DNA from: a virus
Strand: one strand, 5' to 3'
DNA length: 64,000 nucleotides
IMG/VR virus record: IMGVR_UViG_3300028563_000014
Location: 23,463 to 87,462 of that record
Shown here piece by piece: positions 25,021 through 32,609 of the stretch. The notes under the pieces were generated by a model. That model ran no database searches. It saw only the letters and a list, made by a program, of their open reading frames with translations, and was not told where the DNA came from. The position numbers were made by a program, and so were the translations under genes. Position 1 is the first letter of the stretch; each line of letters begins with the position of its first letter.

Positions 25021-25619
25021 GGCGTCTCTTCGTAGCGCCCGGCGTCGTAGTCCTGCTTCGTGAGCGTCACCCGCCACGACATGCCGTCGCGCGACAGGAC
25101 CGGCACCTTGGACGGCGGACTGAAGCGCCGCACCGGAGGCGGCGGCGTGCTCGGCCGCAGTTCCCGGATCTCCCAGAAGAACTCCACGTTGCGCTTCGAG
25201 GTGCGCGGGAGCAGCGGGTCCCGCAGGTCCGGCGTCCGCCCGGTCAGGTCGTCCTCCGGGATGCGCGCGCTGATCTGGTCGATCACCACGTCGCCCTCCT
25301 CCGTCAGCCCGGTGGAGTGGACGTTCCGGTTGACGCTGTCGATGTCTCGCACGCGCGGCGGGGGCAAGATCTCCCGCCGCGACGTGACCCGCGCCAGCCC
25401 CTCCCCAACCTGGTTCCCTGTCCACACGGCGTGGACCAGGAACACCCGGTAGGGCCGCAGCCCGAGCTCGGCTGCGATCCCACGGACGCTGTCGACCACG
25501 CCCACCAGGTCGAACCCCAGCGTCGCCGGCGCCGCGTACGGCTCCGGCCCGCGGAGATCCCCGGCCAGCTCGGGGATGTCCGCCGCCGGGGTCCCCGACT
25601 GGACGCGGTCGTCGGCCAC
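25017..25619 (-). CDS. Putative head-tail joining protein
   Basis: 200 residues, no recognised family. It sits between a probable decoration protein and the gp10-like gene. Contains ATLGFDLVGVVDSVRGIAAE and a beta-rich C-terminal part (RNVEFFWEIREL; GMSWRVTLTKQDYDAGRYEE), with a Pro-rich loop near residue 155. A neck or head-closure role is inferred only from gene order. Confidence 0.6.
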   Translation of the reverse strand: MADDRVQSGTPAADIPELAGDLRGPEPYAAPATLGFDLVGVVDSVRGIAAELGLRPYRVFLVHAVWTGNQVGEGLARVTSRREILPPPRVRDIDSVNRNVHSTGLTEEGDVVIDQISARIPEDDLTGRTPDLRDPLLPRTSKRNVEFFWEIRELRPSTPPPPVRRFSPPSKVPVLSRDGMSWRVTLTKQDYDAGRYEETP

Positions 25620-25622
25620 GCC

Positions 25623-26117
25623 TTAGCCCGGGAGCGCCGCCGACGGATCCAGGATCGGAGACCAGCGGATCAGCAGCCAGGTGCTCACGTTCAGCGTGGT
25701 CGGGAGGTACCCGCTATTGGTCGTGTGCTTCACGCCCAGGCTGTCGCCCTTGTAGAAGGCCACCGGCTTGACGAAGTCCTGCGTCCCCTTGAGCGCCGCC
25801 GCGAAGTTCACGTTGTCGCCCACGATGGTCCCGGCGATCGTCGCGTTAACGACGCCCGTGCCAGCAGTCACCGCGGCGGAGGTCTGCCAGACGAGGCCGA
25901 TGATGTGCCCGGCGCGCCCAGCTACGACCGCGTTCGGAGCGGCAGCGTCCACGGCCTGGAAGGTCTCCGCGACCCCGGCCTGGCTGGCAGCGAGGGCGGC
26001 GACCCGGAAGGCCCCGACCTGGTCGAAGCGCGCGTTTGGCGTCTCGATCGCCGCCGCGTTGCTCACAAGGGTCCGGGTCTTCCCCTGGCCCAGATCCGTT
26101 ACCTCGTAATTGTTCAT
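25623..26117 (-). CDS. Putative capsid decoration or minor structural protein
   Basis: 164 residues, ATG preceded by a GAGGGAG Shine-Dalgarno sequence. Beta-rich and Ala/Val-rich (RAGHIIGLVWQTSAAVTAGT; TIAGTIVGDNVNFAAALKGT) with a C-terminal WLLIRWSPILDP strand. Resembles small virion surface proteins in composition. No family was identified. Confidence 0.6.
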   Translation of the reverse strand: MNNYEVTDLGQGKTRTLVSNAAAIETPNARFDQVGAFRVAALAASQAGVAETFQAVDAAAPNAVVAGRAGHIIGLVWQTSAAVTAGTGVVNATIAGTIVGDNVNFAAALKGTQDFVKPVAFYKGDSLGVKHTTNSGYLPTTLNVSTWLLIRWSPILDPSAALPG

Positions 26118-26151
26118 GCTCTGCGTCTCCCTCGTGTTGGCTGTTCTCGGT

Positions 26152-26580
26152 TCAGGACCACGTCACGGGCCGCGCCATACTGCTGCGACCGGCCCCCGGC
26201 AGGTCCTGTGCGTACGGGTTGGGCACCACGCCCAGGACGTTCGCCAGGCGGTTCACCCAGCGCGTCCGCTCGCGCTCCAGGTCGTCGCCCGCCGTCGGGT
26301 TCAGCTTGATGCTGTCAACCTGGCTCACCCGCACCTGCCCCAGGACCTCGGTCAGCCGGGCGTCGATGGCGTCCAGTCGGCCGAGCAGCATCCGGACGAT
26401 CCCCGCTGCCGACACCGGCGTGTGCTCCAGCACCGAGTCCACCATGAAGGACGTCTGCGTCGCCGCCGGCACGCCCAGCGAGATGGACTGCGCCAGCTGG
26501 AGCACCTGGTAGCCCAGGTGGTACTTGATGCGCGTCTTCTCCTCCTGGGAGAAGACGACGCTCGGCTCGGCGTTGGACAC
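26152..26580 (-). CDS. Putative head-tail connector protein
   Basis: 142 residues, GTG start at 26578-26580. Predominantly helical: SQEEKTRIKYHLGYQVLQLA, then GIVRMLLGRLDAIDARLTEV and WVNRLANVLGVVPNPYAQDL. A short helical protein after the capsid gene and before neck genes resembles gp6/gp15-type connector adaptors, but this is a positional inference. Confidence 0.6.
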   Translation of the reverse strand: MSNAEPSVVFSQEEKTRIKYHLGYQVLQLAQSISLGVPAATQTSFMVDSVLEHTPVSAAGIVRMLLGRLDAIDARLTEVLGQVRVSQVDSIKLNPTAGDDLERERTRWVNRLANVLGVVPNPYAQDLPGAGRSSMARPVTWS

Positions 26581-26635
26581 GACAGGGAGACGGTAACAGG
26601 TACCGCCCCCCGCTGTGAAAGATCGGCCGGGTGCC

Positions 26636-26992
26636 CTACCCCTGAGCGCTCGTGAACCAGCCCGGCGGGTCGCACCGCTCCAGGCCGATCCCCGCGTTCC
26701 TCAGCTTCTCGAAGTCGTAGGCGCCGGCCCGCAGGGTCTCCCCGCCGGGGATCGTCATCACCCCGCCCTTGCGCGCGACGTCGCCCCCCTTCGTCACGCG
26801 GGCCCACTCCCAGCCCCGGACGTCGTCCGGCGCGAACGCCACCGCCGGCTCGTCGCTCTCCCCGGGCCCGGCGGGGAGCGTCGTCTGCGCTCTCGCGGGC
26901 GCCTTGGCGCCAGCCGCCGGCTTCGGACCGGGCTTGGAACCCGGCCCCACGCCGAGAGGGGAAGTGTTCACCTGGGTGTTCTCGTCGGACAT
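26636..26992 (-). CDS. Small virion-region protein, unknown function
   Basis: 118 residues from ATG 26990-26992, chosen because a strong AGGAGG Shine-Dalgarno lies seven bases upstream. Residues 1-55 are Gly/Pro/Ala-rich and probably disordered; the rest is a small globular part (DVRGWEWARVTKGGDVARKG; YDFEKLRNAGIGLERCDPPG). No family recognised. Located between the coiled-coil gene and the connector-like gene. Confidence 0.6.
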   Translation of the reverse strand: MSDENTQVNTSPLGVGPGSKPGPKPAAGAKAPARAQTTLPAGPGESDEPAVAFAPDDVRGWEWARVTKGGDVARKGGVMTIPGGETLRAGAYDFEKLRNAGIGLERCDPPGWFTSAQG

Positions 26993-27002
26993 GGGCGCCT
27001 CC

Positions 27003-27209
27003 TCAGAAAAAAACCGCAGGCTGCAGCGAGAGAAATGGGAGCACAGGACCGAAGTCCCAGCCCCCCCGGCCAATACGTGGGCCGTACACGAGGTCTCGCT
27101 GCCGACCCGCGGATCCCGACGGCTCACCGGTTGAGGCCGAAGCCTGCCGTTTCTCGCCGTCAGGAAATCCCGGGCACCGCACCGCGCGGCGCCTCTTGTT
27201 CTCGTTCAC
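27003..27209 (-). CDS. Small Arg-rich ORF with a leaderless GTG start
   Basis: 68 codons starting at GTG 27207-27209. The N-terminus is basic (MNENKRRRAVRC) and the C-terminus hydrophobic. It resembles no known protein, and composition alone would not support it; the reason to keep it is that promoter-like motif P7 places its GTG exactly at +1. It could instead be the 5' leader of the gene at 26992, whose Shine-Dalgarno lies just below it. Confidence 0.35.
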   Translation of the reverse strand: MNENKRRRAVRCPGFPDGEKRQASASTGEPSGSAGRQRDLVYGPRIGRGGWDFGPVLPFLSLQPAVFF

Positions 27210-27246
27210 GCCTCTCAGCTTGCAGCCGGGCGGCCCCGCCGGTCAA
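27210..27246 (-). promoter_or_regulatory. Late-type promoter motif P7
   Basis: Minus-strand reading: TTGACC, 17 bases, GCAAGC, TGAGAGGC, then GTG. Same spacing as the other seven sites. It lies in the 344-base stretch between the genes at 26992 and 27337, which otherwise shows no convincing large gene. Confidence 0.5.
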
Positions 27247-27336
27247 GGGGGCCAGTCCTCGAGGTCCAGCCGGCACCTGGTGCAGCAGCGCAGAAGAGGC
27301 GGCAGCAGCACCAGGCACCGGAAGCAACTGGACAGG

Positions 27337-27828
27337 CTAGGGCGTGGTCGACGGCGCGCCCGAGGCGGCGGGCGTCGCGCTGGTATCGCTGGTGGGGGCC
27401 GTGGTCCCGGTGCTGGCGGGCGGGGCGGCGGGGGTGTTCGCCACGACCGCGGTCGTCAGGTCCGACTTCTTGGCTGCCAGCGCGGCGGAAGCGGCCTTGA
27501 TCTTCGCGCCCAGCGCTTGGATCGTCGCGCTGTCGGCGCCGGCAGCGGCGGTCACCTCGGAACCCGCGCTGTCCAGCAGCGCGACGGCGGCGTCGATGGT
27601 GGTGCTCAGACCCTCTTCCGCAGAGGTCAGGTCGGTGACCTCCGCGGTAAGGGTGTCGAGATCCTGGGTTACCTGGTCGAGTGCGTTGGACATGGCGGCT
27701 TCTCCCTTTGCGATCGGTTCGAGCAGCGCCAGGGCCCGCCGCATCATCGCGGCCAGGTCGTCTACCTTGCGCTCGATCCGCTGCATCCTCGAAGGCATCT
27801 CCAGCGCGAGGTCGACGGCGTTGCTCAT
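27337..27828 (-). CDS. Coiled-coil protein of the structural region, possible dual start
   Basis: 163 residues from ATG 27826-27828, which sits at +1 of promoter-like motif P3. A second in-frame start (ATG 27691-27693, 118 residues) has a GGGAGA Shine-Dalgarno and begins with nearly the same residues (MSNALD versus MSNAVD), so both may be used. The helical body shows heptads (MQRIERKVDDLAAMMRRALA; DLDTLTAEVTDLTSAEEGLS) and ends in a disordered Pro/Ser/Thr-rich tail. No family recognised. Confidence 0.6.
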   Translation of the reverse strand: MSNAVDLALEMPSRMQRIERKVDDLAAMMRRALALLEPIAKGEAAMSNALDQVTQDLDTLTAEVTDLTSAEEGLSTTIDAAVALLDSAGSEVTAAAGADSATIQALGAKIKAASAALAAKKSDLTTAVVANTPAAPPASTGTTAPTSDTSATPAASGAPSTTP

Positions 27829-27865
27829 GCCGCCGACGATGCGGCGACGGGGACAGCGGCGTCAA
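27829..27865 (-). promoter_or_regulatory. Late-type promoter motif P3
   Basis: Minus-strand reading: TTGACG, 17 bases, GCATCG, TCGGCGGC, then ATG 27828. It starts 12 bases beyond the capsid terminator hairpin, so a terminator followed by a new promoter separates the capsid gene from the downstream genes. Confidence 0.6.
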
Positions 27866-27876
27866 GCGGAAAAGAG

Positions 27877-27911
27877 AAAGGGCCGGGGAGGTTTCCCTCC
27901 GCCGGCCCTTT
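27877..27911 (-). terminator. Intrinsic terminator after the major capsid gene
   Basis: Stem arms AAAGGGCCGG and CCGGCCCTTT plus an inner GGAGG/CCTCC around a GAAA tetraloop, with a single bulged base, followed on the minus strand by CTCTTTTCC. Located 105 bases after the capsid stop. Long GC stem with a T-rich tail fits Rho-independent termination; the T run is short. Confidence 0.75.
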
Positions 27912-28015
27912 CGGGCGTCATCCGCGTTGCCTCAATTTTTCCCCCCGGCCTCTTTGGCCGCGACGGTCCTGCGGAGGTCGCGTTACCCCGCTACAGCGGG
28001 GGCGCCTTCAAAGCC

Positions 28016-29398
28016 TTACTCGCCGTGGCAGATCACGACCGCGCGCTTGTAGCTGGCGGGGCTGGACGTGGCCAGCTCGTCCGTCGGGATCGGCCAGTCG
28101 CCCGAGATGCTCCAGGTCGACGCCGTCAGCTGCTGCAGGCGGTCCTGGGGCGCGCGGAGGATGAGCCGGATCCGCTCGGTCATGACCTGGACGCCGCCGT
28201 TCACCACGGCGAACTCCCCGATCTTGCCCATCACGCCGGCCTCGGAGATGTACTTGCTCTCGTCGAGGTACTTCTCCTCGATCCAACCCTGGCCCGTCAT
28301 GATCGGCCGGTGGACGTTCACGCCCGCGGCGTTCACCGTCTCGAACCCGTGCGTCGCGCCGGTCTGCGCGTCCGGGTCGCACGTAGTCACGTAGGGCGCC
28401 TCGTTGTTCCGGTAGAACGCGCAGTTCAGCAGGTAGCCGGCTGCGAACTGCCGGTAGTGGACGCCGTCCGGCATCGATGTATTCAGCACCCGGAACTCGT
28501 TGTCGGAGAAGATCTGCGACTCCGAGGTCGGGTCCAGGTGGACGTGGAACGAGCCGTCCTCGTGGGTCGGGACGTTGTTGAAGCGCATCTGAGCCACCGC
28601 CGAACGGATGTCCGCCAGGGTCAGCAGGTCGCTGCTCGAGATGTCGTCCACGCCCGCGCCGCCGCCGCTGTAGACCACGACGGAGCGCTTCGTCGACAGG
28701 ACGGGCGAGCGCGCCGGCACGTTGCCGGAGAGCGCCGGGGTGATGGTCAGCGTGCCCGCGTGGATCTCCGCGAACGGGTCGTTCGCGTTGTCCGGGGTGA
28801 ACGCCGTCACCTGGCCGACGTACGTCCCACCCACCTGGTTCGGGATCGTGATGTTGATCGGGTTGGACGAGGAGACCAGCGCCGGGCGGCCGTTGAACAG
28901 CGCGCGGGTGAACCCGGTCAGGTTCGCCACGTGGATCGAGGTCGCCGCGCTGTTCGCCAGCGTGTCCACCATGCCGTTGCCCGAGATGTAGGCGTTGTAG
29001 CCCTTGTCGCGGACGACGCGGTTGATGGACTGGCCGGAGTGCATGCCCAGCGCCTGCATGTTCGACAGATACTGGTTCGCCAGCGTCACGTAGCTGGTCG
29101 GCATGTGGGTATCGACCGTGTCCGACCACTGCGCCGCGGTGGCCTCCCACTGCTCGACGCCGACCGTCTTCGGCACCGGGTCCAGGCCGGGAGAGATCGG
29201 CCGAGTGGTGGGCTTGATCAGGCCGCGCCGGGTGAACGTCATGTTCGCGCCCAGGTTCACGGCCCACAGCTCGGGCACCGCTTCCATGCGGTACAGCAGG
29301 CGGGGGAACAGGGCGTCGCGGAAGGTCCGCTGCAGCGTGCGGTCCTGGATGCTCGAGACGACGCTGGGGTTGAACGCGACGCTGATTTGATCGGCCAT
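28016..29398 (-). CDS. Major capsid protein
   Basis: 460 residues, AAGGAG Shine-Dalgarno 12-17 bases before ATG. Features of HK97-fold coat proteins of the larger class: an N-terminal helix region (SSIQDRTLQRTFRDALFPRL), a RGLIKPTTRPISPGLDPVPK arm, and GVHYRQFAAGYLLNCAFYRN in the A-domain-like part. It follows the scaffold gene and has its own promoter-like box (P4) and a strong terminator, as expected for the most highly expressed protein. Family call is by context; no sequence search was possible. Confidence 0.82.
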   Translation of the reverse strand: MADQISVAFNPSVVSSIQDRTLQRTFRDALFPRLLYRMEAVPELWAVNLGANMTFTRRGLIKPTTRPISPGLDPVPKTVGVEQWEATAAQWSDTVDTHMPTSYVTLANQYLSNMQALGMHSGQSINRVVRDKGYNAYISGNGMVDTLANSAATSIHVANLTGFTRALFNGRPALVSSSNPINITIPNQVGGTYVGQVTAFTPDNANDPFAEIHAGTLTITPALSGNVPARSPVLSTKRSVVVYSGGGAGVDDISSSDLLTLADIRSAVAQMRFNNVPTHEDGSFHVHLDPTSESQIFSDNEFRVLNTSMPDGVHYRQFAAGYLLNCAFYRNNEAPYVTTCDPDAQTGATHGFETVNAAGVNVHRPIMTGQGWIEEKYLDESKYISEAGVMGKIGEFAVVNGGVQVMTERIRLILRAPQDRLQQLTASTWSISGDWPIPTDELATSSPASYKRAVVICHGE

Positions 29399-29415
29399 GT
29401 GCTCTTATCTCCTTG

Positions 29416-29452
29416 GTCCGCAACTGTGCAGTGGCGCCGCGACGGCCGTCAA
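29416..29452 (-). promoter_or_regulatory. Late-type promoter motif P4 (major capsid gene)
   Basis: Minus-strand reading: TTGACG, 17 bases, GCACAG, TTGCGGAC, predicted +1 at 29415, then a 17-base leader with AAGGAG and ATG 29398. Unlike most other sites this one gives a message with a normal Shine-Dalgarno. Its TTGACG straddles the loop of the hairpin at 29439-29469. Confidence 0.55.
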
Positions 29453-29469
29453 GAATCGGCGGCCGTCGC
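29439..29469 (-). terminator. Stem-loop between scaffold and capsid genes
   Basis: Ten-base perfect arms (GCGACGGCCG and CGGCCGTCGC) around an 11-base loop, 15 bases after the scaffold stop. No T run follows, so it may block 3' exonucleases or attenuate read-through rather than terminate. It overlaps promoter-like motif P4. Confidence 0.4.
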
Positions 29470-29483
29470 CACGGCCCGAGAGA

Positions 29484-30356
29484 TCAACTCCCGGTGAACT
29501 GGTACTTCCGACCCCGGTACTCCTTGAACTCTTCTTCGGTCATGTCGTCGACGGACTTGTCCGCCGGCGGGGTCACCTTCGTCTTCGCGTCGGGCGTCCC
29601 GCCGCCCGGGGTCGCGCTCTCCGGCGCCGCCGTCGCACCCGCCACCGGGACCGTCGTCGTTGGCTTCGGGGTCGCCGCGCCCGCGAACAGGTGCGGCCGC
29701 TTCGCCCGCAGCCCGGTGAAAAACGCCTCGGGCTCCGGGAGAGGCTGACCCTCCGGGACGGTCGCGCAGGTCCGGCGGAGCAGGTCCAGCACGTAGTCCG
29801 TCTCCTCTGCCAGAACCCCCGCCACCAGCGCCTTCCCGCGCATGCGCTCCTCGAAGACCTCGTCCCGGGCCTTCGCCCTCACCGACTGCAAGCGCCGCTT
29901 CTTCCGCTCGACGACGTCCTTCAGCCGCTTGATCTCGCGCTCCTGGCGCTCCTCGGCCTTCGACTTCCCAGTCGTCGCCGCGCTCGCCGCTGGTGTTCCG
30001 CCGCTGGCTGCTGCCGCTGCCGCCGCGGTCGCTGCCTTCTCCCGGTCGGCGATGATCTTCTTCGCCTCCTCCAGGCCGACCCCGAGTTGCTCCGAGACCA
30101 GCTTCTCCGCGTCGCGCCGTACGCGCTTCCTGAACTCGGCCTCCGGGATGGTGATGACCGGGCGCTTCTGCCCGCCCCCGCCCTGCCCACCAGCCGCTGC
30201 CGCGGGAGCCGCTCCGCCCGCCGGGGCGCCCGCGCCACCAGCTCCAGCGCCCGCCGCTGGGGTTCCGCCTGCGCCCGCCGCTCCGCCGCCCTCCGCGCCG
30301 GCTCCGCCGCCGGCTGCTCCGCCTTCTCCGCTTCCCTTGCCCTCTTCGTTCGCCAT
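29484..30356 (-). CDS. Capsid scaffolding protein
   Basis: 290 residues with an AGGAG Shine-Dalgarno. Residues 1-65 are a Gly/Ala-rich disordered head, followed by a highly charged helical region (AEFRKRVRRDAEKLVSEQLG; KAEERQEREIKRLKDVVERK) and an acidic C-terminal tail ending in DDMTEEEFKEYRGRKYQFTG. Charged coiled coil plus a place directly before the capsid gene is typical of scaffolds. No protease domain is seen in it. Confidence 0.78.
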   Translation of the reverse strand: MANEEGKGSGEGGAAGGGAGAEGGGAAGAGGTPAAGAGAGGAGAPAGGAAPAAAAGGQGGGGQKRPVITIPEAEFRKRVRRDAEKLVSEQLGVGLEEAKKIIADREKAATAAAAAAASGGTPAASAATTGKSKAEERQEREIKRLKDVVERKKRRLQSVRAKARDEVFEERMRGKALVAGVLAEETDYVLDLLRRTCATVPEGQPLPEPEAFFTGLRAKRPHLFAGAATPKPTTTVPVAGATAAPESATPGGGTPDAKTKVTPPADKSVDDMTEEEFKEYRGRKYQFTGS

Positions 30357-30446
30357 GTCGCTCTCCTCTTCGTGTCCTCGCCGGTTAACCGCCCGGTGGT
30401 GGCGTAGGGGGAGGAATGCCCCCGGTTACTGCTCTGCGTTGCTACA

Positions 30447-30486
30447 GGACGCGCGCGGAGCCCACCTGGAGCCCCGGCGCGCGTCC
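30447..30486 (-). terminator. Stem-loop after the 30493 gene
   Basis: Ten-base perfect arms (GGACGCGCGC and GCGCGCGTCC) with a 20-base loop containing a repeated GGGCTCC, located seven bases beyond the stop of the small structural gene at 30493. It lacks a T run. Candidate terminator or mRNA-stabilising end. Confidence 0.4.
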
Positions 30487-30492
30487 GCGAAA

Positions 30493-30903
30493 CTACTTGT
30501 CGAGCTGGCCCAGCAGGCAGCTCGCCGCCTGGGTCAGGTCGGCCTTGCTGTACACCAGGTCGCAGGTGGTGTTCGCATCGGCGGTGTTGAATAGGAGCTT
30601 CGAGCCGCCGTCCCAGATCACCTCGCCCGGGAGGGGCACGAGCGCCCCGGTACCGGTGATGGCGCCCTGGCGCAGCTTCTTGGTGCCCGCCGTGCCGCCG
30701 ATGCCGTTCACCTGGAACACCGCCACCGCCGCCTGCGCCATAGTGCAGACGTGGGACGTGATGGTGGCGCCGGTCTCCGTCTTGGCCAGGCCGGAGATGA
30801 TCACCGACAGCAGCTCGCCGAAGCCCAGCAACCGCAGAGCGTCGGCGAGGCGGTTCAGGTTCGCTGAGTTGAGGGAATCTCGCTTCGTGGTCTCTGCGCT
30901 CAT
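30493..30903 (-). CDS. Small structural-region protein
   Basis: 136 residues. N-terminal helical half (LNSANLNRLADALRLLGFGE; LLSVIISGLAKTETGATITS) and beta-rich C-terminal half (GALVPLPGEVIWDGGSKLLF) ending with SKADLTQAASCLLGQLDK. Ahead of it lies promoter-like motif P5 and a 33-base leader with a TAGGAGA Shine-Dalgarno. Possibly a capsid decoration or minor head protein; no family recognised. Confidence 0.6.
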   Translation of the reverse strand: MSAETTKRDSLNSANLNRLADALRLLGFGELLSVIISGLAKTETGATITSHVCTMAQAAVAVFQVNGIGGTAGTKKLRQGAITGTGALVPLPGEVIWDGGSKLLFNTADANTTCDLVYSKADLTQAASCLLGQLDK

Positions 30904-30936
30904 GGTCGTTGGTCTCCTACGAGGGGTTGCCTGTTC

Positions 30937-30973
30937 GCGGACCAGGATCGACCCGCGCGCGCGCCGCGGTCAA
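30937..30973 (-). promoter_or_regulatory. Late-type promoter motif P5
   Basis: Minus-strand reading: TTGACC, 17 bases, CGATCC, TGGTCCGC, predicted +1 at 30936. The last eight bases are identical to those of P2. The -10 position departs most from the GCA-type consensus, so this is the weaker case. Confidence 0.45.
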
Positions 30974-30980
30974 GATTCGC

Positions 30981-31370
30981 CTACGTCGTGTCGCCCGCCA
31001 GCACCAGCTCGTAGTCCCCATTCCCGACGATCCCGATGGCCGTGAACTCGTCCCCGCCGTTCGGGTTGTGCACGAAGATCTGGTCGCTGACCGGCATCTT
31101 CTGCACCGCGCCGCCGTTCACGGACGTCAGCAGCAGCAGCATCGGGGCCCACTGCGCTCGGAACCAGAGGAACCGCACCGCGGTCAGCCCCTGGAGCGGC
31201 ACCGCGTACGGGCTCCCGATCGGCGCGTTCACCGACCCGCGGAAGGTGAACGCGCCCGAGTAAGCCGCGCATACCGCCAGCTGCCTGACCTCCTGCGCGG
31301 TCAGCCCGCACCCGGCCGCCGGGGAGAGCGACAGAACGCCCTGCAGCGAGACGAGCGCCGGCTGACCCAT
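30981..31370 (-). CDS. Small structural-region protein
   Basis: 129 residues. A short helical N-terminus (GLTAQEVRQLAVCAAYSGAF) is followed by beta strands (LQGLTAVRFLWFRAQWAPML; SDQIFVHNPNGGDEFTAIGI; GDYELVLAGD). The beta-sandwich-like pattern suits a virion surface protein. No family recognised; part of the run of small genes between the gpF-like gene and scaffold. Confidence 0.6.
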   Translation of the reverse strand: MGQPALVSLQGVLSLSPAAGCGLTAQEVRQLAVCAAYSGAFTFRGSVNAPIGSPYAVPLQGLTAVRFLWFRAQWAPMLLLLTSVNGGAVQKMPVSDQIFVHNPNGGDEFTAIGIVGNGDYELVLAGDTT

Positions 31371-31376
31371 CGCGGG

Positions 31377-31541
31377 CTACTTGACTTCCCGCAGGCCGGT
31401 GAAGGCCGGGGCCGTCTCGCGGACAGGGTTCAGCTTCGTCCCCCAGGCGTCCGCCTCGTTCATCGGCTTCGCGTCCGGGACCGATCCCGGCGCCCCGTTC
31501 TTGCGATCGTACTCATCCAGCGGGTTCGCGTTCTCGGCCAT
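31377..31541 (-). CDS. Small hydrophilic protein
   Basis: 54 residues from ATG 31539-31541; an AAGGAG Shine-Dalgarno lies seven bases upstream, which is why the in-frame ATG eleven codons earlier was rejected. Sequence is polar and Pro-rich (MAENANPLDEYDRKNGAPGS). No family. One of five consecutive small acidic or polar genes. Confidence 0.65.
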   Translation of the reverse strand: MAENANPLDEYDRKNGAPGSVPDAKPMNEADAWGTKLNPVRETAPAFTGLREVK

Positions 31542-31587
31542 GGTGCTGCTCCTTGAGTAAGAATTGAGTAACAATTCCCCGGCGGGC

Positions 31588-31743
31588 CTACCGGCCGCGG
31601 GTGATCTTGAACGGGACCGGGGCCGGCGGCTCGTTGTTGCTGCCGGGCTGGATGTTCGCCAGCTTGGCGAAGTCCGTGTCCTTCGCCGGGTCGCCCTGCT
31701 GCCGGACGATCTCCTCGTTCGGGTCCTCGCCTTTGACGTCCAT
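31588..31743 (-). CDS. Small polar protein
   Basis: 51 residues, MDVKGEDPNEEIVRQQGDPA at the start and a basic KITRGR end. A GGGGGG run seven bases before the ATG acts as Shine-Dalgarno. The ATG is one base after the stop of the next upstream gene. Function unknown; probably translated with its neighbours. Confidence 0.6.
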   Translation of the reverse strand: MDVKGEDPNEEIVRQQGDPAKDTDFAKLANIQPGSNNEPPAPVPFKITRGR

Positions 31744-31744
31744 A

Positions 31745-31915
31745 TCAGCCCCCCTTCAGGTTCTTGCAGGGAGCCGGCGGCTCCGGCGGGTTGGTCGGGT
31801 TCGCGCGGTAGTCGCGCTCGGCGACTCGCTCGTCGTTCTTGCGGGCCATCTCCTCGGCCTCGACCGAGGAAATGCCCTTGTTCGTCTTCAGGGCGATCTC
31901 GCGCAGCGTCGGCAT
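31745..31915 (-). CDS. Small helical protein
   Basis: 56 residues, beginning MPTLREIALKTNKGISSVEA, a charged helix, followed by a Pro-rich end (RANPTNPPEPPAPCKNLKGG). Its TGA is one base before the next ATG and its own ATG has GGAGG nearby. Codons end almost always in G or C, as in the neighbours, which supports coding. Function unknown. Confidence 0.6.
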   Translation of the reverse strand: MPTLREIALKTNKGISSVEAEEMARKNDERVAERDYRANPTNPPEPPAPCKNLKGG

Positions 31916-31917
31916 GT

Positions 31918-32130
31918 TCACTTCCTCCCGCGAAACGGATTCTTGTCGATGACCGGGCTCCCGCTCTCGGTCGGGTCGTCGGACAGCCCGCCGCTGGCCT
32001 GGCGGGAGATCTCGATGTACGAGTCGCGGCGACCGAGCCCCGGGTTGGCCTCGTCGGCGGTCACGCCGGCCGGCAGCCCGGGTACGTCCTCGATCACCTT
32101 TGCGGGCGGTGGGCCCTTCGATGCGGACAC
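31918..32130 (-). CDS. Small polar protein
   Basis: 70 residues, MSASKGPPPAKVIEDVPGLP at the start and VIDKNPFRGRK at the end, largely disordered. Tightly packed between neighbours (3-base gaps). Function unknown. Confidence 0.6.
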   Translation of the reverse strand: MSASKGPPPAKVIEDVPGLPAGVTADEANPGLGRRDSYIEISRQASGGLSDDPTESGSPVIDKNPFRGRK

Positions 32131-32133
32131 GGC

Positions 32134-32559
32134 TCAGTCGTCCTTCTTCTCGTCTCCGCCACCGTCCTCGTCGTCTTCCTCGTCCTCGTCGTCGCCCGGT
32201 TTTTCGTCGGGCTCGTCGTCTTCGTGGGCCTCTTCGATCTCGTCGGCCAGGTCGTTCACTTCGGAGACCAGGTCGTCCGCCATCGACAGGACGTTCTTGA
32301 ACGCCTTCTTCGTGGCCTTGTCCTCGTCGCCCATCTCCTCGCCGCGCAGGTCCTTGAAGGCATCCTGGACGGTGGTCGCGGCCTCGCGGATCCGGCCCCA
32401 GAGATTGCTGGGGGCCTCGTCGCCGCCGGTCCCCTCGTCGTCGTCCGGATCGACCTCCTTGCCGCCCGTGCCGCCGCCAGCGTCCCCGCCGTCATCGGCG
32501 CCGCCATTGCTGCCCTTCGCCCAGTTGCGCAGATCGTTCTGGTCGGCGTCGTTTCCCAT
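32134..32559 (-). CDS. Highly acidic protein
   Basis: 141 residues, start at ATG 32557-32559 at the +1 of promoter-like motif P6. Acidic runs at both ends flank a helical core (LWGRIREAATTVQDAFKDLR; NVLSMADDLVSEVNDLADEI). The C-terminus is almost only Asp, Glu, Lys and Gly. Acidic proteins of this sort can be scaffold helpers or DNA mimics, but nothing specific is seen. Confidence 0.65.
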   Translation of the reverse strand: MGNDADQNDLRNWAKGSNGGADDGGDAGGGTGGKEVDPDDDEGTGGDEAPSNLWGRIREAATTVQDAFKDLRGEEMGDEDKATKKAFKNVLSMADDLVSEVNDLADEIEEAHEDDEPDEKPGDDEDEEDDEDGGGDEKKDD

Positions 32560-32596
32560 GGCGCCGATGATGCGCGGCGCGCGCGGCGGGTGTCAA
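32560..32596 (-). promoter_or_regulatory. Late-type promoter motif P6
   Basis: Minus-strand reading: TTGACA, 17 bases, GCATCA, TCGGCGCC, then ATG 32559. This has the best -35 match (TTGACA). The segment GCATCATCGGCGCCATG parallels P3 (GCATCGTCGGCGGCATG) and P1 (GCATCCTCGGACGCATG). Confidence 0.6.
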
Positions 32597-32609
32597 GAAC
32601 GCCCGGGGA

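Noticed and set aside
21958-25035. Very long plus-strand open reading frame of about 1025 codons
   Set aside because: It runs antisense to the tail sheath and neck genes and is Arg/Gly/Asp-rich low-complexity sequence, the usual shadow of high-GC genes. It has no domain pattern or Shine-Dalgarno.
27986-28001. Stem-loop CCCCGC-TACA-GCGGGG after the capsid stop as a terminator
   Set aside because: Only six pairs and no T run on the minus strand; the stronger hairpin at 27877-27911 explains termination.
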